Position numbers and translations under genes: made by a program | Shown here: positions 9,506 through 16,788 of the stretch, piece after piece | Layout of the letters: each line of letters starts with the position of its first letter | Position numbering within the stretch: position 1 is the stretch's first letter | The notes under the pieces: model-generated | Told to the model about the DNA's origin: nothing | The model's database searches: none | The model's input: the letters and a program-made list of their open reading frames with translations, nothing else | NCBI GenBank assembly: GCA_902590695.1 | Contig: CACIXR010000009.1 | Coordinates: 1-56,731, forward strand | Source: an uncultured Alphaproteobacteria bacterium | Lineage (GTDB): Bacteria; Pseudomonadota; Alphaproteobacteria; HIMB59; GCA-002718135 | Direction of reading: 5' to 3' | Length of the DNA stretch: 56,731 nt

Positions 9506-10078
9506 TTAATTTAAAGGAATTTTATTATCAATTTTTGATTTTTGATAAATTTCTGACATTTTTTGGTACTCTTCTTTGATCTGATATATTTTATCTGATA
9601 ATGAGCCCTCTATACCTAATCTTTTAATTTCCGATAATATTGAGAAACTCTCCCAATAATCATTATTAATATTATATTTACCATCTTTGATTTTAAATAC
9701 TTCTGTCAAAATTTTAAGATCGTGTGGAATATGAAAACCTTCTTTTGTATCGGTATAGGAAAAAAAATAGTAAAAATTGTCAAATCCAGCCCAGGTTATG
9801 GCTGATAAACACATAGAACAAGGCTGATGTGTACTTATGAAGTAATAATCTTTTGTATTAAACAGTTTTTTTTCAAATAAATTAAAAAGAGTTGAAATTT
9901 CTCCATGAAATAAAGGGTTTTTGATTTCCTGGTTTGTACCAAGACAAACAAGACTTAGGTCAGATTTTTTAACAATAAATCCACCAAATATTTTATTTCC
10001 TTCATTAATTGAAATTTTTGTTAATGGGATTAGATCATCTAAAATAATATCTAAGATTCTTTCATAATTTGTTATCAT
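9506..10078 (-). CDS. CMP/dCMP deaminase-fold zinc hydrolase (nucleoside or guanine deaminase-like)
   Basis: Cytidine-deaminase-fold protein of 190 residues. The zinc and catalytic motifs are intact: HGEIS (HxE) near residue 59 and PCSMC (PCxxC) near residue 86, followed by LSAITWAGFDNFYYFFSY. The PCSMCLSAITWA pattern is closest to guanine/cytosine deaminase-like and tRNA-deaminase-like proteins that act on free bases; the substrate is unknown. The C-terminal 70 residues are Lys/Ile-rich and helical without a recognised domain. The start is ATG at 10078. It lies 45 bases downstream of a strong terminator that ends a candidate small RNA, so it either has its own promoter or depends on read-through. 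Confidence 0.65.
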   Translation of the reverse strand: MITNYERILDIILDDLIPLTKISINEGNKIFGGFIVKKSDLSLVCLGTNQEIKNPLFHGEISTLFNLFEKKLFNTKDYYFISTHQPCSMCLSAITWAGFDNFYYFFSYTDTKEGFHIPHDLKILTEVFKIKDGKYNINNDYWESFSILSEIKRLGIEGSLSDKIYQIKEEYQKMSEIYQKSKIDNKIPLN

Positions 10079-10122
10079 TATGAAATTTCTGATACTTTAT
10101 TTATTAGATTTGTCCATAAAAC

Positions 10123-10150
10123 AAAAAAAAGGACCCAGCAAGCTAGGTCC
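10123..10150 (-). terminator. Rho-independent terminator of candidate small RNA
   Basis: On the minus strand GGACC-T-AGC pairs with GCT-G-GGTCC around a tight loop (10150-10131, one mismatch) and is followed by eight consecutive T residues (10130-10123). This is a textbook intrinsic terminator in the minus direction; in the plus direction only four T residues follow the hairpin, so it would be weak for that strand. It closes the RNA at 10123-10238 and precedes the deaminase gene. Confidence 0.85.
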
Positions 10151-10238
10151 CTTTTGTGTATCGTGCATTTCCTCCCGATACAATTTAATAATCGTTTCCT
10201 TTTATTAAATTGATTATTACCTTTGCGTGTAATAATTA
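10123..10238 (-). ncRNA. Candidate structured small RNA with four consecutive hairpins
   Basis: Minus-strand RNA of about 115 nt that I do not recognise. Three perfect hairpins abut one another. H1 is ATTATTAC/GTAATAAT (10236-10213, 8 bp, loop ACGCAAAG). H2 is CAATTTAATAA/TTATTAAATTG (10212-10181, 11 bp, loop AAGGAAACGA). H3 is GTATCG/CGATAC (10181-10158, 6 bp, loop GGAGGAAATGCA). The fourth hairpin is the terminator at 10150-10131 with a U8 tail. H2 and H3 share base 10181. A TTGATT-N17-TATATT promoter places the start at about 10238, exactly at the foot of H1. The loops are single-stranded GGA/GGAGGAAA, which suggests binding of a CsrA-like protein or of pyrimidine-rich RNA. That role is inference. 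Alternatively it is a structured leader of the deaminase gene. Confidence 0.6.
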
Positions 10239-10244
10239 AAAAAT

Positions 10245-10273
10245 AATATATCTATTTGTTATTTATCAATCAA
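10245..10273 (-). promoter_or_regulatory. Sigma-70-type promoter for the candidate small RNA
   Basis: The -35 element TTGATT (10273-10268), a 17-base spacer and the -10 element TATATT (10250-10245) are read on the minus strand. The expected start, 6-8 bases downstream, falls at 10237-10239, at the first base of the first hairpin. In so AT-rich a genome such boxes arise by chance, but the fit to the RNA 5' boundary supports it. Confidence 0.5.
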
Positions 10274-10358
10274 TAAAAAAATGTATTTTTAAAAGTAAAT
10301 AATCTTTTTTTGTTGATATGTTTGTTAATAAAATGTGCAAAATTAAATTTGATTAAAA

Positions 10359-11465
10359 ATGAGTAAAAATTCAAAACTTAATGTCTTAGGAGTTATGACA
10401 GGCACATCAATGGATGGAGTTGATATAAGTTTGATTAATACAAATGGGACTGACTTTGTAAAAATTAAATGTGAAAAATCATATAAATTTGATAAAAATT
10501 ATCAAAATACACTAAACAATCTAATATTAAATAAACCAAAAACTAATAATAAAATTAAAGAATATTTTTTAAAAAAAGATGATTTCGTTACAGATATTTT
10601 AGAAAAAAAAATAATTTTATTTCTAAAACAAAAAAAAATTAATAAAAAAAATATCGATTTAATATCAATTAGTGGACAGACTGTTTACCACGACCCATCG
10701 AATAAAATATCTATACAATTAGGAAATGGAAACAAAATTGCAAAAAATCTTAAAGTTAAAACTATAAGTAATTTAAGAGATAATGATATTAAAAATGGTG
10801 GTCAAGGAGCACCAATTGGATCATATTATCATAAGTTTTTAATACAAAAATTTAAGGAAAAAGCGATTATAGTAAATCTTGGAGGTATAGCAAATTTTTC
10901 AACTGTAGTTTCAAGAACATTATTATCATCGGATATAGGGCCAGCAAATTGCTTAAGTGATGATCTTTGCAATTATTTTTTTAAAAAAAAATTTGATAAT
11001 GATGGAAATTATGCAAGAAAAGGTAAGATTGATAATAAATTAATCGAAAAATTCAAAAAAGATAAATTCTTTAAGAAAAAGTTCCCAAAATCATTAGATA
11101 GAAATTATTTTAGAAATTATTTTAATAAGCTTATTAAATTGAACAAATATGATGCGTTAATGACTGCTAACTACATGACTTACATTGGGTTTAAAGAATT
11201 ATTAAAAAATAAAAAATTTAAGATTGAAAGAATTTTACTTACTGGAGGAGGAAGAAAAAATAAATTACTCAAAGAAATATTAATGAATAAACTTAATAAA
11301 AAAATTGAACTTATTGATAAATATAAAATAAATGGTGATTTAGTAGAAGCTCAAATGTTTGCGTATATTGGCATGAGATCATTTAAAAATTTAGAAATAA
11401 GTAATAAAAATACTACAGGTGTGAAAAAAAATTTAAGTGGTGGTATTTTATATTTTCCAGATTAA
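10359..11465 (+). CDS. anmK: Anhydro-N-acetylmuramic acid kinase
   Basis: Phosphorylates and opens 1,6-anhydro-MurNAc released during peptidoglycan turnover, giving MurNAc-6-phosphate for recycling; cytoplasmic. It has the ASKHA-fold phosphate loop GVMTGTSMDGVD near the N-terminus, SGQTVYHDP, IVNLGGIANFS, SSDIGPANC, and the second nucleotide loop LLTGGGRKN. The 368-residue length is normal. The protein is very lysine-rich, as expected from base composition. It is a single plus-strand gene whose stop overlaps the stop of the convergent dehydratase by 4 bases. nagZ, which generates its substrate, is missing from its usual place beside scpA in this window. Confidence 0.92.
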   Translation: MSKNSKLNVLGVMTGTSMDGVDISLINTNGTDFVKIKCEKSYKFDKNYQNTLNNLILNKPKTNNKIKEYFLKKDDFVTDILEKKIILFLKQKKINKKNIDLISISGQTVYHDPSNKISIQLGNGNKIAKNLKVKTISNLRDNDIKNGGQGAPIGSYYHKFLIQKFKEKAIIVNLGGIANFSTVVSRTLLSSDIGPANCLSDDLCNYFFKKKFDNDGNYARKGKIDNKLIEKFKKDKFFKKKFPKSLDRNYFRNYFNKLIKLNKYDALMTANYMTYIGFKELLKNKKFKIERILLTGGGRKNKLLKEILMNKLNKKIELIDKYKINGDLVEAQMFAYIGMRSFKNLEISNKNTTGVKKNLSGGILYFPD

Positions 11466-12433
11466 TTAGTTAAATCTGACCATGTTTTTTTATCAATATT
11501 TGAGCCACACAATATCACCATTGTATTTTCGCCAATAAGCTTATTATTGATTTTATATTTTAAAGCAGCGAGTCCAGCAACACACGCGGGCTCAAGAAAT
11601 AACTTAAATTTTTTATAACAAAAAACCATAAATTTTTTCATTTCATCATCAGAAACAGTTACCATTTCATCAATTACTTCTTTTGCTACATCAAAAGAAT
11701 ATTGCATATGTAAAGGTGCTGAAAGACTGTCAGCAATACTATTTACATTAATATTATTTAGTGGTTTGTTAGCTCTTAAACTTTGATTTAAACCATTAGC
11801 ATTTTCAGGTTCAACGCCAATAATTTTAATCTTAGGATAAAATTGTTTTATATACGATGAAACACCACTTATTAATCCCCCTCCTCCAACTGAAATTAGT
11901 AAATTGTCAATTTTAGTATTAATTAATTTTAAATATTCTACAATTTCTAATCCCAAGGTAGCACTACCTTGTAATGTCAATGGGCCGTCAAAAGGGTGAA
12001 TAAAATAGTAACCTTCATTTTTAGCATTTTCAGCATCAAGAAAGGCTTGTTTTGGGTTTGTAAAAATAATGTTAGCACCATAATTTTTACAAGTTTGAAC
12101 TCTATATTTATTTGCACTTTCGTATAAGAAAATTTTATTTTTCAGTTTAAATTGATTAGCCACAAATGAAGCAGCGATCGCATGATTTCCAGCACTAACT
12201 GCTGTAATTCCTTTATTAAATTTATTATGATCTTGAGAAATTATATTATTAATAGCACCTCTTGCCTTAAATGAACCAGATTTTTGTAAAAATTCGCATT
12301 TAAAAAATAAATTAGTAGAAAAATAATTATCAATATCATCAGGACACTTTAAAAAAGGGGTTTGATTAATAAATGGTCTAATTTTTTTATAAATTCTACT
12401 AATATTATCGACAGATAAATCTTTAGGTATCAA
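11462..12433 (-). CDS. Threonine/serine dehydratase family PLP enzyme (TdcB-like)
   Basis: Fold-type II PLP enzyme of 323 residues, the size of catabolic threonine dehydratase or serine racemase, without the regulatory ACT domain of biosynthetic IlvA. It shows the PLP lysine in KSGSFKARGA, a substrate loop VSAGNHAIA, the phosphate-binding SVGGGGLISG, GVEPENANG, and a C-terminal EPACVAGLAAL. The likely reaction is deamination of L-threonine or L-serine to the 2-oxo acid; racemase or hydroxyaspartate dehydratase activity cannot be excluded. The start is a TTG at 12433, overlapping the djlA stop by 4 bases, with no better ATG; this makes it the last gene of the cspA-to-dehydratase run. Confidence 0.82.
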   Translation of the reverse strand: MIPKDLSVDNISRIYKKIRPFINQTPFLKCPDDIDNYFSTNLFFKCEFLQKSGSFKARGAINNIISQDHNKFNKGITAVSAGNHAIAASFVANQFKLKNKIFLYESANKYRVQTCKNYGANIIFTNPKQAFLDAENAKNEGYYFIHPFDGPLTLQGSATLGLEIVEYLKLINTKIDNLLISVGGGGLISGVSSYIKQFYPKIKIIGVEPENANGLNQSLRANKPLNNINVNSIADSLSAPLHMQYSFDVAKEVIDEMVTVSDDEMKKFMVFCYKKFKLFLEPACVAGLAALKYKINNKLIGENTMVILCGSNIDKKTWSDLTN

Positions 12434-13173
12434 GAAATTCCTCTAATTTCTTTAATTTTATCGTAAGCAATATTAATAGCCGCTAATTCTTTATTAGATT
12501 GTTTAATAAATTCTTTAGGCATACCTTTGGCAATTAAATTATCTGGGTGATGTTCTTTATTTAATTTTATCCATTTTTTTCTTATTTCATTATCAGTGCT
12601 CGATCTATTCACACCCAATATTTTGTAAGGGTCAGATTCACTGTTTTTTAAATTTGATTGGAAAATTCTTTGGAAATCTTTTTCACTAAATTTAAATGAT
12701 TTAGAAATTGATCTTAAAAAATCTATTTCGCTAAGAGATACCTTTCCATCAGATGCAGCAATATAAAATAAATTATTTAATAATTCTTCCAATAAAATTT
12801 TATTAGCTGAAAATAAATCACCTACTTGATTTGCTATTTGTTTATAGCCATACGTATCTTTTTTTGCTTCATTGAAAATTTTTGCAACTTTAGGAATTTC
12901 AGATTTTGGAACTTTAAATTTTTCTTTAAATGCCCTGATTTCATCATCTGATACAATGCCATCTGATTTAGCTAATTTTGCAGCTAAAATAATAAAACTT
13001 AATGTGAAAATTTGTTGTTTTTGATTATTATTTATTCGATTGAAGTTAAATGATGATTTTGATTTAGATCTTCTGTCAAAAGCACCGCCAGCCATTACAC
13101 CTATGATAGCACCTATAGGTCCGCCTAAAGCAAATCCTGCTGCTCCGCCTATAACTCTTCCCCAAATACTCAT
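12430..13173 (-). CDS. djlA: DjlA-like co-chaperone (TerB domain plus J domain)
   Basis: 247-residue protein. Residues 1-33 are glycine-rich and hydrophobic (VIGGAAGFALGGPIGAIIG) and could insert in a membrane. About 50-165 form a TerB-like helical domain (LAAKLAKSDGIVSDDEI and IAASDGKVSLSEIDFLR carry its paired acidic motifs). About 178-247 form a J domain (DPYKILGVN...KEHHPD) with the essential HPD. J proteins stimulate the DnaK ATPase and deliver clients; the client here is unknown. The ATG overlaps the stop of the upstream EF-hand gene (ATGA), so the two are translationally coupled. Confidence 0.85.
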   Translation of the reverse strand: MSIWGRVIGGAAGFALGGPIGAIIGVMAGGAFDRRSKSKSSFNFNRINNNQKQQIFTLSFIILAAKLAKSDGIVSDDEIRAFKEKFKVPKSEIPKVAKIFNEAKKDTYGYKQIANQVGDLFSANKILLEELLNNLFYIAASDGKVSLSEIDFLRSISKSFKFSEKDFQRIFQSNLKNSESDPYKILGVNRSSTDNEIRKKWIKLNKEHHPDNLIAKGMPKEFIKQSNKELAAINIAYDKIKEIRGIS

Positions 13174-13418
13174 TTTAAAGATTCAATTATACTTTTTAAT
13201 TCATTTATCTCATTTTGCGAAATTTTATTGTCTTGATTCAGATCTATAATTTGAAAGAGTAGATTTAATGATTGTTCAATTTCTTCATAGGAAATAACTC
13301 CATCATTATTTAAATCAACAAAATTAAAGTACATCTCTTCTTCTTCATTCAATTCAGAAGAATATACAATCGAGGAATATAAAAGTAAAAATGAAAAAAA
13401 TATTTTTATCCAAACCAT
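13170..13418 (-). CDS. Small exported EF-hand calcium-binding protein
   Basis: 82 residues with a signal peptide (residues 1-21, hydrophobic core IKIFFSFLLLYSSIVYS) and two EF-hand loops. The first is D35-L-N-N-D-G-V-I-S-Y-E-E46; the second is D59-L-N-Q-D-N-K-I-S-Q-N-E70, in which the usual glycine at loop position 6 is asparagine. The protein is probably periplasmic or outer-membrane-facing and binds calcium; its role is unknown. The start ATG lies inside the 3' end of the upstream small membrane-protein gene (13-base overlap) and the stop overlaps djlA. Such tight packing suggests a shared function or at least obligate co-expression with djlA. Confidence 0.75.
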   Translation of the reverse strand: MVWIKIFFSFLLLYSSIVYSSELNEEEEMYFNFVDLNNDGVISYEEIEQSLNLLFQIIDLNQDNKISQNEINELKSIIESLK

Positions 13419-13633
13419 CTATACATTCCTATAATACCTGCACCAGCGTAAAAAAATTGTAAAAACAATATTCCATTGTGTTTTAATTTATAAGCCCAGA
13501 TTCCAATTAACACTGCTGATAGCAATAATAATGAAAAGCCAATAAATTCTAGTCCAATGTTAAAAGCAACTAGTAGGGAATAAAGGATGGCTGTAGTTAC
13601 GCCAATCCATTCTAAAAGTTTGTTTGAATTCAA
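13406..13633 (-). CDS. Small integral membrane protein, function unknown
   Basis: 75 residues forming two to three predicted membrane helices (about 9-27, 30-48, 54-70), with NIGLEFIGFSLLLLSAVLIGIW in the centre and a C-terminal GIIGMYRWFG. Small alphaproteobacterial membrane proteins with the same NIG...W and C-terminal GI-x-RW pattern are known to me only as an uncharacterised family. The proposed start is a TTG at 13633, seven bases after the cspA stop; no ATG is available, so the exact start is uncertain. It is part of the cspA, EF-hand, djlA run. Confidence 0.6.
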   Translation of the reverse strand: MNSNKLLEWIGVTTAILYSLLVAFNIGLEFIGFSLLLLSAVLIGIWAYKLKHNGILFLQFFYAGAGIIGMYRWFG

Positions 13634-13640
13634 TTAAATA

Positions 13641-13844
13641 TTATTTTTTCTTAATATTAATAGCGTTTTCTTTTCCACGGTTTTCACCGATTTCAAATTC
13701 AACTGGCATACCTTCTTCTAAAGTATCAATACCAGCAGCTTCTAAAGCTGAAACATGAAGAAAAACATCTTTTCCTCCATCATCATTTTCTATAAATCCA
13801 TAACCTTTGGTCGGATTAAACCATTTAATTTTACCACTTGGCAT
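13641..13844 (-). CDS. cspA: Cold-shock family RNA-binding protein
   Basis: 67-residue single cold-shock domain with both nucleic-acid motifs, KGYGFI (RNP1) and VFLHVS (RNP2), opening with [11 protein letters not shown]. It binds single-stranded RNA or DNA and melts secondary structure. Length and sequence are close to alphaproteobacterial CspA proteins. AAGGAG lies seven bases before the ATG. The 126-base divergent gap to rlmJ must hold its promoter. It heads the five-gene minus run ending with the Thr/Ser dehydratase. Confidence 0.93.
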   Translation of the reverse strand: MPSGKIKWFNPTKGYGFIENDDGGKDVFLHVSALEAAGIDTLEEGMPVEFEIGENRGKENAINIKKK

Positions 13845-13970
13845 ATTTTATTCTCCTTATTTTTTTATGGGGGATTAAATTTATTTAACTTATATAAATA
13901 TTGTATATTGATTAATTTAATACATTAAATAACTAATAAGAAATTAATTTCAACAATTTTTTTTATTTTT

Positions 13971-14801
13971 ATGCTTAGCTATAAACACGGATATCATGCT
14001 GGAAATCATGCAGATGTTATGAAACACATTATAATGCTTTACTTATATAATATTGAAAAAAAAGTAAATAATTCAATAAGTTATATTGATACTCATTCTG
14101 GTAATGGAATTTATAAATACATATCAAAATATATGGATAAAAATAAAGAGTATAAAGAAGGAATTAAAAAGATACAAAATTATAAAGGTAATAATATTTT
14201 AATTAAAAATTATCTTTCAACTATTTCTAAAATTACTGGAAAAAATAATTTTTATCCTGGATCACCTATATTTATTTCATCCATAGCCAATGAAAAAGAT
14301 AAATTATTTTTTTGTGAATTACACAATAATGAATATGAATTATTAAAAAAAAACTTAAACAAATATACCAATGCTAAAATTTTAAATGCTGATGGATTTA
14401 ACTTTATTTTTAATAAAGTTAGTAAAGAGAAGAATTATTTTGTATTTATAGATCCATCATATGAAATAAAGGATGATTTTGAAAAAGTAGAAGAGATACT
14501 AAATAATGTTGATAATTTATTTTCAAATTCCAAAATCATAATATGGTATCCAGTTTTGAATATTTTGGAAAATGACTCCTTTATTCAGAATATTAGAAAA
14601 AAAGGTATAAGTAATATTATCAATGTTGAAGTTCCTATTATGAAATATGGAGACAATGTTGGAATGCAAGGAAGTGGCTTATTATTAATAAATTTTTCAA
14701 ATAGATCTATAATGAAAAACCTCAAAGAGGTAATACATGAAATTCAAGATATTTTAAAACAAGAGGAAAATAGTACTAGGTTTAAATTAAGATATTTATA
14801 A
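13971..14801 (+). CDS. rlmJ: 23S rRNA (adenine-N6)-methyltransferase RlmJ
   Basis: Methylates N6 of A2030 (E. coli numbering) in 23S rRNA using S-adenosylmethionine. The N-terminus MLSYKHGYHAGNHADVMKH is almost the family signature. SYIDTHSGNGIY is the SAM-binding region, FYPGSP follows, and the catalytic motif is DPSYE, where E. coli has DPPYE. The tail carries MKYGDNVGMQGSGLLLINF. 276 residues is normal. It is followed two bases later by the MATE gene, so the two share a transcript. An older idea that RlmJ (YhiR) helps use DNA as a nutrient is not needed here. Confidence 0.92.
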   Translation: MLSYKHGYHAGNHADVMKHIIMLYLYNIEKKVNNSISYIDTHSGNGIYKYISKYMDKNKEYKEGIKKIQNYKGNNILIKNYLSTISKITGKNNFYPGSPIFISSIANEKDKLFFCELHNNEYELLKKNLNKYTNAKILNADGFNFIFNKVSKEKNYFVFIDPSYEIKDDFEKVEEILNNVDNLFSNSKIIIWYPVLNILENDSFIQNIRKKGISNIINVEVPIMKYGDNVGMQGSGLLLINFSNRSIMKNLKEVIHEIQDILKQEENSTRFKLRYL

Positions 14802-14803
14802 AT

Positions 14804-16177
14804 ATGAAAAAAATTAATTTACTTGATGAAGATATCTATAAGTTATTTATAAAAATTGCTTTGCCAGCCTCAATTGGAACTATATTTAACAATCTCTATT
14901 CTTTAGTTGATACTATTTTTGCAGGTAGAATGATTTCTGAAACTGCTTTAGCAGCTATTGGTCAAACATTTCCTGTATATTTTATAATTATTGCACTTGG
15001 AATAGGGCTGAGCATAGCTACAACAAGTAATGTTGCTAATTCTTTAGGAGAAAAAAATATTAAAAAAGCAAGTCATGCATTTTCACAATCTTTTGTTGTA
15101 ACAATTTTAGTAGGCTTAGGTATAACTATTTTTGGACTTTATTTTGGGAACATAATTTTAGAATCCATAAATGATGACCCAGAAACCCTTAAACTTTCAT
15201 CATTGTATATGAACGTAATTTATTTAGGATCAGTCATAATTCTTTTACTCATGGTATGTAATTCTTGTTTATCAGCTCAAGGAGATACTAAAAGTTATAG
15301 AAATGTTTTAATTTTTAGTTTTTTTCTTAATATAATTTTAAATCCAATATTAATTACAGGAAAAATAATTAATTTTGAATTATTTATTCCAATGGGTATA
15401 ACTGGAATAGCAATAGCTACCATACTGTCTCAAATAATTGGTCTGTTATATTTATTATATAAAATTTATAAAACAGAGATTTTTGAAAACTTTAAAAATA
15501 ATTATTTAATTCCTAAATTAAGTTTAATTAAGGAAATTTCATTTCAGGCTATTCCAGCGGCATTAGGATTGATGATGATTGCTCTCGGATCATATATATT
15601 GTTATTTTTTGTCAGTCGTTTTGGTAATGATGCAATTGCAGGTTTCTCCTCAGCTGGAAGATACGAACAACTGCTTTTCTTACCCTTGTTAGGATTAAGT
15701 ACAGCAGTAACCGCAATTGTGGGTCAAAATTTTGGTGCAAAAAACTATGAAAGAATTTTAGAAACTTACAACAAAGCTATGATTACTGGTGTAATAATAT
15801 TAACTATAGCAGGATTAATTTTATTTATAACTGCAGAAGATTCAATGAGATTATTTACTGATGATAAAGAAGTAATTTACTATGGATCGATATATCTTAA
15901 AATATACGCACTTGGTTTTCCTGCTTTTCCATTCTTCTTTATTTCTAATGCTTCATTCCAAGGGCTAAAAAAAGCAATAATAGTAATGTATATGGCCATA
16001 CTTAGGTTTGTATTAGTGCCTATAATTGTAATATTATTTGTGAATAATTTTATAGAAGAAAACTACATCTATATGTTTATTGGGTTAACTCTTGTTCATT
16101 GGATAATTGGTATCTTATATTATTTTTATTCTTCGAATAAAATTCGAAATATTCAAAGAAGCTATACTACACCTTGA
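14804..16177 (+). CDS. MATE family efflux transporter
   Basis: 457-residue multidrug and toxic compound extrusion protein with about twelve membrane helices. Helix 1-2 shows LPASIGTIFNNLYSLVDTIF followed by AGRMISETALAAIGQTFP, the MATE signature. The second half repeats the fold (IPAALGLMMIALGSYILLFF, FSSAGRYEQLLFLPLLGLSTAVTAIVGQNFGA is the equivalent segment at about 280-310). It exports organic cations or metabolites in exchange for sodium ions or protons; the substrate is unknown. The start is ATG, two bases after rlmJ. Its 3' end overlaps the convergent pcm gene by 16 bases. Confidence 0.9.
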   Translation: MKKINLLDEDIYKLFIKIALPASIGTIFNNLYSLVDTIFAGRMISETALAAIGQTFPVYFIIIALGIGLSIATTSNVANSLGEKNIKKASHAFSQSFVVTILVGLGITIFGLYFGNIILESINDDPETLKLSSLYMNVIYLGSVIILLLMVCNSCLSAQGDTKSYRNVLIFSFFLNIILNPILITGKIINFELFIPMGITGIAIATILSQIIGLLYLLYKIYKTEIFENFKNNYLIPKLSLIKEISFQAIPAALGLMMIALGSYILLFFVSRFGNDAIAGFSSAGRYEQLLFLPLLGLSTAVTAIVGQNFGAKNYERILETYNKAMITGVIILTIAGLILFITAEDSMRLFTDDKEVIYYGSIYLKIYALGFPAFPFFFISNASFQGLKKAIIVMYMAILRFVLVPIIVILFVNNFIEENYIYMFIGLTLVHWIIGILYYFYSSNKIRNIQRSYTTP

Positions 16178-16788
16178 AGATTTGGAACAAATAAAACATC
16201 ATCATATTCTTCAGAAATAATTTTATTATTATGTTTTATATATTTTACAAGTATTTGCTTGTTATTTTTAACAATAGGACAAACAATAATTCCTTCATTT
16301 TTAATTTGAGAAAAAATTTCATTATTTATTTTTTTTGATGCTGCTGTAAATATTATTCTATCAAAAGGTATTTGTTCAATCCAACCATTATTACCATCAT
16401 CGTATTTTGAAACGATATTGGTTAATTTTAATTTCTCAAAAATATTATTAGAACCTTCATGTAAATTTTTAATTCTTTCAATAGTGTATACACGCCTTGC
16501 CAAGATTGATAATACAGCACACTGATATCCACTACCAGTGCCTATTTCTAATACCTTGTGGTTACTTTTAACATCAAGTAATTCAGTCATCCTTGCTACA
16601 ACGTAGGGCTGACTAATTGTTTGATTATTTTCAATTGGTAAAGCTATATTTTCATAAGCTTGATTTCTATAAGCTTCACTAATAAACTTTTCTCTTGGAA
16701 TTTTTTCTATTGCAGAGAGAACTTCAGCATTACTAATACCTGACTCTCGTAACTCGAGTATCAATCTTATTTTCCTTACATCAAGCAC
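16162..16788 (-). CDS. pcm: Protein-L-isoaspartate O-methyltransferase
   Basis: Repairs isoaspartyl residues in aged proteins by SAM-dependent methylation. 208 residues with the PCMT signature: IPREKFISEAYRNQAYEN, the substrate loop NQTISQPYVVARM, SAM motif I LEIGTGSGYQCAVLS, the ERI segment and RIIFTAAS. The start is GTG, overlapping the serS stop by one base (TAGTG). The order tatABC-serS-pcm is the common alphaproteobacterial arrangement, though surE, often found between serS and pcm, is missing. A second, much more diverged PCMT-fold gene lies at 32725-33384. Confidence 0.92.
   Translation of the reverse strand: MLDVRKIRLILELRESGISNAEVLSAIEKIPREKFISEAYRNQAYENIALPIENNQTISQPYVVARMTELLDVKSNHKVLEIGTGSGYQCAVLSILARRVYTIERIKNLHEGSNNIFEKLKLTNIVSKYDDGNNGWIEQIPFDRIIFTAASKKINNEIFSQIKNEGIIVCPIVKNNKQILVKYIKHNNKIISEEYDDVLFVPNLQGVV

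Noticed and set aside
10120..10240. Reading the hairpin cluster on the plus strand as a CU-rich-loop small RNA (6C or alpha-r14 like)
   Set aside because: Plus-strand loops do carry TTTCCTCC, but the terminator tail (U8) and the promoter are both on the minus strand, and there is no terminator at the plus-strand 3' end.
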